Shown here piece after piece: positions 9,901 through 19,146 of a DNA stretch of 64,000 nucleotides. Origin of the DNA: Heterodera schachtii (Eukaryota; Nematoda; Chromadorea; Rhabditida; Heteroderidae). The translations under genes and the position numbers were made by a program. The DNA is taken from contig SIJG01000073.1 in assembly GCA_023374025.1 (NCBI GenBank), forward strand, positions 90,663 through 154,662, given 5' to 3'. The notes under the pieces are model-generated. The model did no database searches, had not been told where the DNA came from, and saw only the letters and a program-made list of their open reading frames with translations. The first letter of the stretch is position 1. The number at the start of each line of letters is the position of its first letter.

Positions 9901-11782
9901 CTTTGTCCTCATTCTCCTCTATCGGCATAATATAACATCCTCGTTTGGAGTCGTGACTTACACTACAAAGTTGGCAATAGGTCTCTCCGCATTCATGTCC
10001 CTTCTTCGGGTTAAACTGGTAAGTCTTGTCGCAAATTACACAGCGCTTCCATAAGTTGCAAGTCTGGTGTCCCTGATGATAATTGTAGCATTCCCAATTG
10101 TAAAAATAACGGTGGCACTTCGGACACTCAATTTTGATTCCACTCTCCTTTTGGCACGGCACTCCTCCCACTCGGTTACAATAATAACATCTTGCCCGGC
10201 ATTCCATCGCATGCTTAACATCCTTGTCGTAAAAACATTCGCAATCAATGCAGAATTTCCTCCCCCGATTAAAAAAGCAGACGAAATTCTTCAGACCATC
10301 CCAATGACCATTCTCCAAGAATAACGGCACGACATTTTCACGACCCATAGGGGCCTTCCACAAACACGAATCGATTTCCGCGGATCCGCAGACTTCTCAA
10401 ATGCAACAACCCTGTATTTACCGGGGTAAATCTCATCCTGAAAAATTGGTCATTTCTATGTTTTTCACCATTTTTAAACCCACCCAATAATTCTGAACCG
10501 TAGGCAATTGCTCCACACCATAACTAATTTCATTTCCTTCAATTCCACAATTACGTAAAAGCTCAATAGCAGCGTCCCTCTGTCTCACAATATTGTTCAT
10601 AAATCGATTAAATGCAAAACGGTCCATAATTAAATAATTCATCGACGACGCCAGTGCGTAGAAAAAACATAATTTATCACTATTCGCAATCCTTAATAAA
10701 TATTATTTTTATCTTTTCTTTTTTTTTGCTTAATTAAAAATAAATATTTTAAGCTTATTTTATTTTACTTTCTTTTTTTTATTTTTTTTTTTGAAATAAT
10801 TATTTTAAATTTTTATTTTTTACATTTTCATTATTCTTTTTTCTTTTAAAAAATTTTTATTTTTTTTTTTGCTTCATTAAACATAATAATTAAAAAAAAT
10901 TTTCTTTTATTATTTTTTTGATTTTTTAAAATATATTTTTTCATTTATTTATTTTTTCTTTATTATTTATTTTTATTTTTTTAGTTTTTTAAATTTATTA
11001 TTATTTTTTATTTTGTTTATTATTTTATTTTATTTTTTCATTAAAAATTCAAGTAATTATCTTTGATTTTTTATTTCAGTTTTTTTCTATTTTAATTTTA
11101 ATTTATTAAAAATACTTACCCTATCCGCTGGTGTTCCTTGAATCCAAAGTCAAATTTGTGGACATTCCTCGGCCCCTCTCCAGTGGGCATGGTCACGCAA
11201 GTAATTTTCATCGTAATTGGTTCAGACAATAAAAGCATTTTCTTATTCTCCTCTCCATCCCCGCTCTGTCCAAGTTTGTTGATTTCCTCCATGATAACAT
11301 CCGCATTATTTTGGGGGTACGCCCGATACGGCACCCACACAGGGAAAGAAAGCCCTGCACCCGTAATTGCCACTCCAAACATCCGCACTTTTCGTTTCAT
11401 TTTTTCTTCCGTAGTCTTTAAAGCCACCTTTATCATGTTGTCAATCGCATCCTTCATCGCTTCATCAGGTCGTCCCACGTCCGGGTTGACACGAAATTCC
11501 GTAATATTTTTCGTAAATCCAAATTTTTCGCAAGTCGTCGTTTGATAATCCATCAATTTATAATTTTCCATTTCTTCAGCAAAATTATTTCTGAAATATT
11601 TTAATTGATTAAATTTATTTTTGAAATAATTCTTAAATGGTTTTATAAATATATTTTATAATTTTTAAGAAATTATTTTTTAATTTATTTTTATTAAAAA
11701 TCACTTACCCGATTGATCGGAAATCCCATTTTTTGGGCATTGGCACGGCGGGTTGGAAGGAGTTCACTCGTTTAAAAGACAT
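6904..11782 (-). CDS. polB: Protein-primed DNA polymerase family B (Maverick PolB), 11 exons
   Basis: Exons by splice sites and frame: 11782-11709, 11590-11120, 10691-10484, 10437-9878, 9832-9572, 9530-9212, 9169-8613, 8569-8069, 8021-7746, 7700-7501, 7456-6904, about 1326 codons. Introns are 41-47 nt except two long AT-rich ones near the 5' end. Visible parts: N-terminal Maverick region (DKLCFFYALASSM), a Cys-rich zinc-binding stretch (about 10.3-9.9 kb), ExoI VVWDSETSQ, ExoII HNAGRFDG, ExoIII YCRNDTEIL, PolA YDIVSLYPS, PolB KLMLNSLWGKF (across an intron) and PolC YTDTDSI. It replicates the element. Three frameshifts interrupt it: near 10.40 kb, near 9.80 kb just after ExoI, and near 9.08 kb just after ExoIII. 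These may be decay or assembly indels. Confidence 0.9.
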
Positions 11783-12420
11783 TTTAAAAAGAAAAACGAA
11801 ATTACAAGAAGAATTAAAAAGATAAGAAATTGAAAAGAAAAAGACGTAGGTAAAATAGATTTGAATAAATTTAAAGAAAAAATAGAGCAGAGCGAATTAA
11901 AATTAGAGCGTGAAGAGAGTTTAATGAAATCCAACTATTTAGTTGAATGAATTGCGATTTGGGCCGGGTGTACGAAGTGGGTAAAAGGGAGGGGTCTAGT
12001 CACGTGACTGTCTGGGTCTGACTTAATTTTGAGGGCAATCAATCATTTCGGTAGACAACTGTCACATTTTATTCAAAAAAACTGCAAAAAGTAGTCTGGA
12101 TATTCTTTATTCGTAAAGTCATCAATCATTTTTTGTTATGGACAGTTTTGCAAAATTAGGGGCGATATTGCGAAATAGTTGGACCAAAAAACTAAAAAGT
12201 CACGTGCCATGAGAAATGAATGGGTCAATTGCGAAATAAGAACCAATCAATCACATTTTATTGACAGTTGACCTAATTTAGGGGACATATTTTGAAATAA
12301 TTGGAACAAAAAGTCACGTGCAGATTGCGAAATAATGGAAGAAAAAAAAAAACCCATCAATCAATTTTAGTTGACAGGTTGACCTACGTTTTGAAATTTT
12401 TTTTTTTTGCATCCTGATTT
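11783..12420. repeat. Right subterminal region of the Maverick with imperfect repeats
   Basis: No gene. From about 12030 an imperfect unit recurs two to three times, containing ATTGCGAAATA, TCAATCA, TTGACAG.TTGACCTA and AAAAAGTCACGTG. The palindrome CACGTG, each time preceded by GT, occurs at 12001, 12201 and 12315. This layout fits a subterminal or terminal repeat zone with regulatory or replication sites, but the true terminal inverted repeat cannot be confirmed because the left end is outside the window. Confidence 0.45.
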
Positions 12421-13300
12421 ATTTATTTCATTTTTTCATTGGATTCAAATAATTAATTTTATTGTCCAATTTATAATTATTCATGGCATTTTTGCTGCCA
12501 ATATCAATTAATTTGCTTCCAAATTCCGTTATCGATTATTTTGCGCGGCGGCGTCCGAGACACAGCGGCTGCGGTGACGACCGATGCGCGGCGCCGGACG
12601 GGCGGGGAGGGAGGGGAGGGGGATGTTAAAAAAACCGCACGGTTTTGGCAAATTTTCAAAATGAATTTTTTAATTTCAGGATCAAAAAAATTTTTTGGGT
12701 TTGAGAAAATAAAACCGCCCCAAAAATTTTGGGATCGAAAAGATTTAAATTTGCAAAGTAAAAATTGAATTTCCTTCACCTGTCTCTTTGGTGACAGGTG
12801 GATGATTGATGACCTTCCGCGGCGCTGCGCGGCGTGGGTGAAAAAAACACCCGCACGGATTTCGGGAAATCCACAAGGCGGCAGACTTCAAAGAATCCCA
12901 TAGGCTCGGGATTGTGATCGGGCGGCAACTTCAAAGGGTTGCGCCCCTAAAATAAGTTCGATAAAACCTGCGGCGGTAACTTCAAAGGGGTGCACCCCTC
13001 CCATAGGCACGCGTTTGTGCGGTAAACACCCGCTCGGAACCCGCTCGCTTTCGGGGTCTTATACTACTACTCCCGCACCCGGCTTTTCAGGACCCGGCAG
13101 TACCCAGACTCGATTTTTGCCCAAATACCCGGACCCATGTAACCCTAGTTTAATGGAAATTTTGTACTATTTCCGACTGTACTAATTGATTGCAATTATG
13201 TGGAATTTTCGATGCCGGACCATTCGTTCACAACAAAATTCATTTTATTTATTCATATTGAGAAATTTGAACCTTTTGATATAAATGCATTTTAATATTT
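12421..13300. repeat. GC-rich dispersed repeat outside the Maverick
   Basis: A GC-rich patch begins near 12540 (GCGCGGCGGCG...). At 12880-13010 a unit of the form CGGC(A/G)GNAACTTCAAAGG followed by TTGCGCCCCT or GTGCACCCCT is repeated two to three times. Short open frames here come from base composition. No gene is supported. Confidence 0.4.
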
Positions 13301-13310
13301 CTTCAGTTAC

Positions 13311-13640
13311 ATTGACCATTCTGTTCTCGCATTTCTCTTTTCCAACAAGCCAATTTGGGACAGAATGGGCACCAAATTGGGATTGTGGCCATCAAAAACG
13401 AGGATGATCAGCCAATTTGGGAAGTTTTTGACGATGAAACTTGGCCAATTTTTGCGACAAGCATTCGTCATTTGTGCTTTCGCAATTGCGATTATTTGGA
13501 CAATTTGCGTCGTCACACATCACCAACAATTCTCACTGATCTGACAAATTGAATGCAATCAATTTTTGTGGCCTTTTACCCGATGGAATTGCTGACGATG
13601 GGCCAAATGCAACTGCTGGCCAAGCGTTGGTCAAATGGGC
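13311..13640 (+). pseudogene. F-box-like family gene fragment
   Basis: Reads as the middle of the same nematode F-box-like family as the gene at 61.4-63.3 kb: YIDHSVLAF in one frame, then PIWEVFDDETWPIFATSIRH in the next, LRRHTSPTILTD, a stop, and LNAINFCGLLPDGIADDGPN one base out. Compare DRIWDVLAREIWPIFAPNIR and ISPTILTDLDQLNS in the 61 kb gene. Both ends are missing; the 3' end runs straight into a 15-bp minisatellite. At least two frame changes make it a relic. An inverted partner lies at 13980-14216. Confidence 0.7.
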
Positions 13641-13644
13641 TCCC

Positions 13645-13740
13645 GGACAATCCGTCAGTGGACAATCCGTCAGTGGTCAATCCGTCAGTGGACAATCCGT
13701 CAATAAGTGGACAATCCGTCAGTGGACAATCCGTCAGTAA
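13645..13740 (+). repeat. 15-bp tandem minisatellite
   Basis: About six copies of GACAATCCGTCAGTG with small variation (one unit has GTCAATCC, one has TCAATAAGTG). It abuts the F-box relic on its left. Two units in the opposite orientation lie at 13857-13888, so the pair can fold into a hairpin. Confidence 0.85.
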
Positions 13741-13856
13741 CTAATTCATAAGCTAATTTATTTTTAAACGACCGAGATTTATTTAAAACCATGTGATAAT
13801 TAATTTAATAATTTTGTAATATTTTATAAAAGTTATGAAATTATCTTTTTAAAGAA

Positions 13857-13888
13857 TTGACGGATTGTCCACTGACGGATTGTCCGGA
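13857..13888 (-). repeat. Inverted partner of the 15-bp minisatellite
   Basis: About two copies of the reverse complement of the 15-bp unit (GACGGATTGTCCACT...). They are separated from the direct array by about 115 bp of AT-rich sequence and border the inverted F-box relic. Confidence 0.8.
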
Positions 13889-13979
13889 CCCCCTTCTGTC
13901 AGTTACCATATTACACTTTATTTTTGTATGGACACAATGCCAACTAAACAATTTGAATTATGAACGAACGGACGAATGA

Positions 13980-14216
13980 GAAGCTGACATCGGGTAAAAG
14001 GCAACAAGAATCGATTGCATTCAATTGATCAAAATCAGTGAAATTGTTGGTGATCTGTTGATGCAAATTGTCCAAATAATCGCCATTGCGAAAGCACAAA
14101 TGACGAATGCTTGTCGCAAAAATTGGCCAAATTTCATCGACAAAAACTTCCCAAATTGGCTGATCACCTCGTTTTTGTGTGGCCACAACCCTAATTTGGT
14201 GCCTATTCTGTAACAC
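13980..14216 (-). pseudogene. F-box-like family gene fragment, inverted partner
   Basis: On - the frame reads HQIRVVATQKRGDQPIWEVF, DEIWPIFATSIRHLCFRNGD and LNAIDSCCLLPD, clearly a close copy of the relic at 13311-13640 in opposite orientation. It shows its own frame changes and lacks the N-terminal F-box-like part. The two relics with the minisatellite between them form one inverted duplication. Confidence 0.7.
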
Positions 14217-15594
14217 CAGCTACACGAAATTCTGTTTTACAATGAGAAAACGAGAAATTCAACTTTTTCGAGTATAGTCAGAATAATTTTTTTGTTTGTT
14301 CACAGAATTTACATATACAAAAAGATTTTCAATTTAAGGCCTTTTTAGAATATTGCTTTCATTCATAAAAAAATGCGTTTATTAGAAATTTTGTTGTTTT
14401 ATATAATTATTAATCATTGTTAGCATATTGAATGAAAATAGCTGACACTGTCGTGGAAATATTAAAAAAATCCCATTAACAAAGTTTTAATGCAGGAACA
14501 AGGATGTTTTTAGGTAAGAACAAAAAAGCTTTATCGACTCGTCTGAAATGAAATTTAAATAATTGAAATAAAATTTGAAAAATAAAAATAAAATAATTTT
14601 ATAATTAGGGTGCAGATTTTTAGATACGAAAAATCCTATAATTTAATTGCGACGAAAAAATGTAAAAAAGGTAATGAAAATAATAATAAATGCAAGAAAT
14701 TGACGAAACCACATTTTTGGAGATTTGCCCAAAAATTTTTTCCCAAAACTTTTTTCTTTTTAATTTTTTAAAGTTTTTTTTCATTTTTTGGTTGTGTTTT
14801 TTTTTTCTTTGCCAATATTTTTATAATGTTAATTATTTTGGAAAAATCCATTCAAAAATCTCGAAAAAGAAATATATATTTTTTCAACTGTAATCAATAA
14901 ATAAATTTTTTGGTAGTGTTATAAGCAGTAATTAATTTTTACACCACAAAAATTCTCATTTTTCTTAAATTTTGCACAAATTCCGGACTTTTTCAATATT
15001 TTGGTTAATATTTCAGCATTTTTTCGTTAATATTTATTTAAATATTTCTGGATTTTTAATAAAATAAATGCCAGCAATAATAATGAACTTTTTGTAATGA
15101 CAATAAATAAATATTTATTCAAGGAAAACTTAACAAATTGCGAACTGGCATTAAATAGGCATAAATATCTTCGAATGCCAAAAAATAGGAATATAAAATT
15201 ATTTATTAAAGTTTCTGTTCGAAAAAAAGAAAGAAAAAGAGTTTTATTATATTTTCATTGTAAACGAAAAAAATAAAATTCCATTATTATATTATTCATG
15301 GGTCATTGGTACGCATTTATTTACAATCAAAAAAATATTTTTTCAAATATTTTTGAATTGCTTGAACTGGATAATTGGTTTTGGTCTTAATCCGATACTT
15401 GCTTCCATTATCATTTTTCATTGTTATTTTTTGTTAAAAAACATTACAAGAAACTGCTTTTTATTTGTCGCCAGCCGATCACAATCAAACCCAAAAAATT
15501 AAATAAGGGATTTTTTAAATTTATTTTTATTTTTTTTAACGAAAAGATAAGTTTATAAGATAATTAAAAATTTATTATTTTTTTATAAGTTCCT
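14217..15594. other. AT-rich intergenic stretch
   Basis: Long A and T tracts and short open frames only. I see no gene, RNA or clear repeat boundary. Confidence 0.4.
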
Positions 15595-16035
15595 TTAGTT
15601 ATTTATGCATCTGTTTTTTTGGCCTTCACTGATCAACCACATTGCGGGGTTAGTTGGTGGGCCGAGAATTCTAAAATTAATTTTTTCTATGTTCTGTAAA
15701 TAATCTATAAAATCGAACGCTTACCGAAAAATGTCATCATAATTCATTGTCTCTTTTCGAACGAGCTCTTCGGCAAACTCGAATAAAAAAATTTAATATT
15801 GAAAAATTGAAAAGATAAAATATTATTTTTAATTTTTGAAGTTTACCATTCTTAAACATTGACGGCTTTCCTCTGTACCAAACGCTTTCCGAAATGTTCT
15901 TCGTGCTTTTGCTATCGGTTGTGCAATCATCAATTGCCCTCGGGCAGTTGTTCGGTATCGCACAGGAACCACAAATGGTGCCAAGGTATGCGAGTTCTCA
16001 TAGAAGTGATGTATGTATATCAGAATTCCGGTGTC
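15595..16035 (-). CDS. 3' part of an unidentified multi-exon gene
   Basis: Three exons join in frame: 16035-15847 (phase 0 to 0), 15777-15725 and 15670-15595 with stop. The protein ends with ELVRKETMNYDDIFRILGPP and then about 20 residues. The exon before it is basic (RYRTTARGQLMIAQPIAKAR). The ELVRKETMNYDDI...ILGPP end faintly recalls the C-terminus of mitochondrial FtsH/AFG3-type proteases, but the upstream exon does not, so the gene is not identified. Upstream exons are not found; the gene may be a fragment. Splice sites are canonical GT-AG and all phases agree. Confidence 0.45.
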
Positions 16036-16988
16036 CTTATTAAAAATGCAAAAATTGGATATTTTTTGAATTAAATATTGTCTTTTATTGAAGCGAATAT
16101 TTTAATAAATTCTATTAAAGAAATACATTTTTAGTTCATTTTCTTGAGTTTAATGCCAAAATTTCAATGAAAATCTGTTAAAAACTGTCAATATTTCTAT
16201 TTTTTTCCAAAAAGCTCGTTTTTTGACTCCAAATCATGATTTTTTGTCGGCCAATGCTGGTTTTGAAAATTTCAGTTGAAGGCCCTTGTTTTTATGCTAA
16301 TAAAATATTGTTTAAGTCTATTTTTCATGTTTTTATTGCGTTCCTTCGCGATACTATTAGTTTTAGAAAAAAACTTATTTTTGGGGTCCGAGTCTTAGTT
16401 TTTGGGCCATTTTGCCTTATTTTGAAAAAAAGACTTGGGAACTCTGATTAATTTTATATTAATAATTTATAGGAATGAATTGCTCACTAAAGTTGAGTTT
16501 TTAGGCTAAAATAATTAAAATTTGAGTGGATGTTGTTCATTTCTAATAGAAAAGATGAATTCATTTTAATAATAAATTATTTTCCAGATATATTTGAGGA
16601 GAAAGCTACGAAAAGCACATTTTCACAAATTTTAGTTGCCTTTTATTATAAAAACCATTAATGCGCGTTTTGATAACCCGTAATTTAATGAATTTTCTAT
16701 ATGAATTTGTCATTAGCGGTTTTGGAAAAACATTGAAAGTTTAAATGATTAATCATTGACAATCGCTTTTAATAATTCAAATATCATAATCTATTTATTT
16801 AAATAAAAAGACATATAAAAATGAAATCCAAACACAATCCAGAATTTTATTTTGTCGGACCAATTTAAAGAAGCAAAAACCCACTCAGTGAAATTTTATT
16901 ACCTATAAAATATTATTTAATATTTTCTAAAATATTTCATTTAAATTAAAAAACTTAAAATCTAAAAATGCGCTTTTAGAGGACATAC
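16036..16988. other. AT-rich intergenic stretch
   Basis: Nothing supported. A short T-rich open frame at 16.2-16.45 kb has no coding character. Confidence 0.35.
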
Positions 16989-17902
16989 CGGCGGTGCATT
17001 TAGTAATGCTGCAAACCGATTCATCTGATAAATTACCCTCTGGGAACGCGAGATAAAAATCCTTGTTGATTTTTCCACATGTTGTGTTGCATGTCCATGC
17101 TGACAATGAAGTGTTTTTCCCCTAGTGGCACGATGCAAGATACATCCATTCAATGAATGAATCAGATCCTAAATTTTTTTTAATATTTTTGAAAATCAAT
17201 AGTATTTAAATTAACTCTAATAATTAGAGTGCTCAGTTTTCAGCACAAAAAATCACCGATCAAGCACTGTAAACATCACCAAATTATCTCAAAATAAGCA
17301 TGAAAACAAGGACAAAAAAGGCAAAATCAGCACAAAAAATTGGAAAAAACACAAAAATTAAGGGATCAAGGCACAAAAAATTAAGAAGGCGCAAACAAAA
17401 AACTTTGTTTGCTTCCTGATTAAAAAAACCTCCAAAATAGGTGCTAAAAATGGTAATGAGATACATAATTTTAAAATTAAAAATATTGTCAAGAAAAAAA
17501 AATTCGGAAATGAAATTTGATAAATTTTCCATTTCTTAGGGCAGTGTTTTTCTTTCGGATTGATTCTTAGGGGGTGTATTTTTCAATTTTATTGCATATT
17601 TGTTAATAAATTTTTTCAAAATTGCTTAAAATATTTAAAAAATTCCTCAATTGTTAAAACAACACAAAAAACTTATTTTACCGCTTGTGCAGTTCGTGAT
17701 ACTGCAGATTAAATCACCTTCCTGGCAATTAGTTTCAGTAAAATTTTGGTAAATTTGAGTGTTCGAAATCGATCCTTCGTAGCATTTAAGACCTTAAAAA
17801 TAATGTTTTTTATCAATTATATTTTCTTTCAGGAAAACCTTCGGAGTCGTCCATCATCATACAAAACAGAAAAAGAAACATAGCAATCGGAATAGAATTC
17901 AT
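16989..17902 (-). pseudogene. Broken copy of the secreted Cys-rich two-module gene
   Basis: Paralogue of the gene at 18639-19146 with the same exon plan: exon 1 17902-17839 (signal peptide MNSIPIAMFLFLFCMMMDDS), exon 2 17792-17682 (LKCYEGSISNTQ...CSITNCTSG; 111 nt, exactly as in the paralogue), exon 3 17168-16989. In exon 3 a 2-nt and a 4-nt deletion put the middle out of frame and create a TAG, although the frame is restored before the last intron. The Cys at the CQRVIY position is Ser here. Likely a pseudogene, or exon 3 is skipped. Confidence 0.6.
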
Positions 17903-18638
17903 TTAGTTTATTAGAAATAATAAATGACTTAAATAATTGAATTTAATTTGCTTTTATTTGATAATATAAAATAATAGCAATGATTCGTATTTATTCAAAT
18001 GCAAACCAATCACTGTATTTTATTGTACGAAAAGTCATAAAATTTCCTATGGTTTTGCCGGAAATAACAGTCATCCCTTGCATTTTCATTGCTTTTAAAT
18101 ATTTGAACAAATAGTAAATAATGCAGGATCAAAAAGTCCTATAAACCAAATAATTTGACAAAAATTACAACTTTTTTGGTACCAGGAACAAGTTCATTGT
18201 TAAATATGTTTAGTAAAACATAAAAAAAGAGAGATTAAGGCGAAATCGGCATAATATAAAAATGAAACTTCTGGCACTCAAAATCTGTGCAAGTCTTTGA
18301 AATAAGTCAATTTGGGGCACTTGTTTAACTGGATTTCGCTTCTTCGGGCAATTTTATTATTAGAATAAAATTATATAAATAAACTGAATGTTTTTAAATG
18401 TTTTTTGTGCAGTATTTTTTACAAACTAATATATTTTAATTTTATCTTTTTTCAGCTGCCAAAATCCTATGAGATATAACCCCAATGGGTGCATTTTAAT
18501 TAGATCTGAAATTTTTAATTAACGCCAAATATTAGCCCTTTCAAACTTTGCACATATTTGGCGTTAATTAATATTTTCTAAAATTTTTCATTGAAATTAA
18601 AGACTTAAAATCTAAAAATGCGCTTTTAGAGGACATAC

Positions 18639-19146
18639 CGGCGGTGCATTTAGTAATGCTGCAAACCGATTCATTCATCTGATAAATTACCCGCTGGCAA
18701 CGCGAAATAAAAATCCTTGTTGATTTTTCCACGTGTTGTGTTGCATGTCCATGCTGACACTGAAGCATTTTTGCATTCAATTGGCATGATGGAAGACACA
18801 GCCATTCGGGGAAATCAGTACCTATAAAAATGTTTAATATTTTTTGAAAAATCAAAATTATTTAAATGAACGATATCAATGCAGAATTAAAATACAGAAT
18901 TCTCGGAAAATAAATAATTTTTACCGGTGGTGCATTTGGTGATGCTACAGACCAATTGATCATCTTTGCAATAAGTCTCAGTCAATTGCTGACAAATTTG
19001 ACTATTCGCAATTGAACCCTCGTAACATTTAAGTGCTAAAAAATAATATTATTTTTTCTTTAATATTTTCTTTCAGGAAAACCTTGCGAGTCCCCCACAA
19101 TCATACCAAACAGAAAAATAAATACAGTGATAAAAATAGAATTCAT
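18639..19146 (-). CDS. Secreted Cys-rich protein with two ET/Ly6-like modules
   Basis: Exons 19146-19083 (signal peptide MNSIFITVFIFLFGMIVGDS), 19035-18925 and 18821-18639; all introns are phase 1, so each Cys-rich module is a separable symmetric exon. Module 1: LKCYEGSIANSQICQQLTET...VCSITKCTTG. Module 2: LQCQHGHATQHVEKS...CQRVIYQMNESVCSITKCTA. The pattern LxC-x2-G ... C ... C-S-I-x2-C resembles nematode ET-module/Ly6-type extracellular domains, but the match is by eye. The C-terminus is uncertain: past 18639 the frame stays open for only about 23 codons and a further exon may exist. Expected to be secreted or cell-surface. A broken paralogue lies 0.7 kb downstream. Confidence 0.55.

Larger units (their letters stand above)
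1..12420. mobile_element. Maverick/Polinton virus-like DNA transposon (left end outside window)
   Basis: Gene content identifies the element: retroviral-type integrase, protein-primed family B DNA polymerase, adenain-like protease, capsid proteins and small conserved virion proteins occur together only in Maverick/Polinton elements and relatives. Capsid-side genes run on + in a compact block with overlapping ends; polB runs on - and converges on it at 6.8-6.9 kb. The right limit is inferred: polB starts at 11782 and is followed by subterminal repeats to about 12.4 kb, after which composition and repeats change. No FtsK/A32 packaging ATPase is seen and should lie to the left if present. Six probable single-base frameshifts are scattered through otherwise open genes. 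Confidence 0.93.

Noticed and set aside
6904..11782. Reading polB as several separate small genes
   Set aside because: Canonical short introns with matching phases and the full order of Exo and Pol motifs show one gene.
12504..12779. Open frames over the GC-rich patch on both strands
   Set aside because: Composition-driven; no conserved motif and one flank is a repeat.
13645..13888. CRISPR-like array
   Set aside because: Units are contiguous 15-mers without spacers, and the genome is eukaryotic.
15894..15985. A + open frame with a convincing signal peptide (MFFVLLLSVVQSSIAL) and a GT donor
   Set aside because: It lies antisense over an exon (16035-15847) that joins two further exons on - in frame; only one can be real and the - chain has more support.
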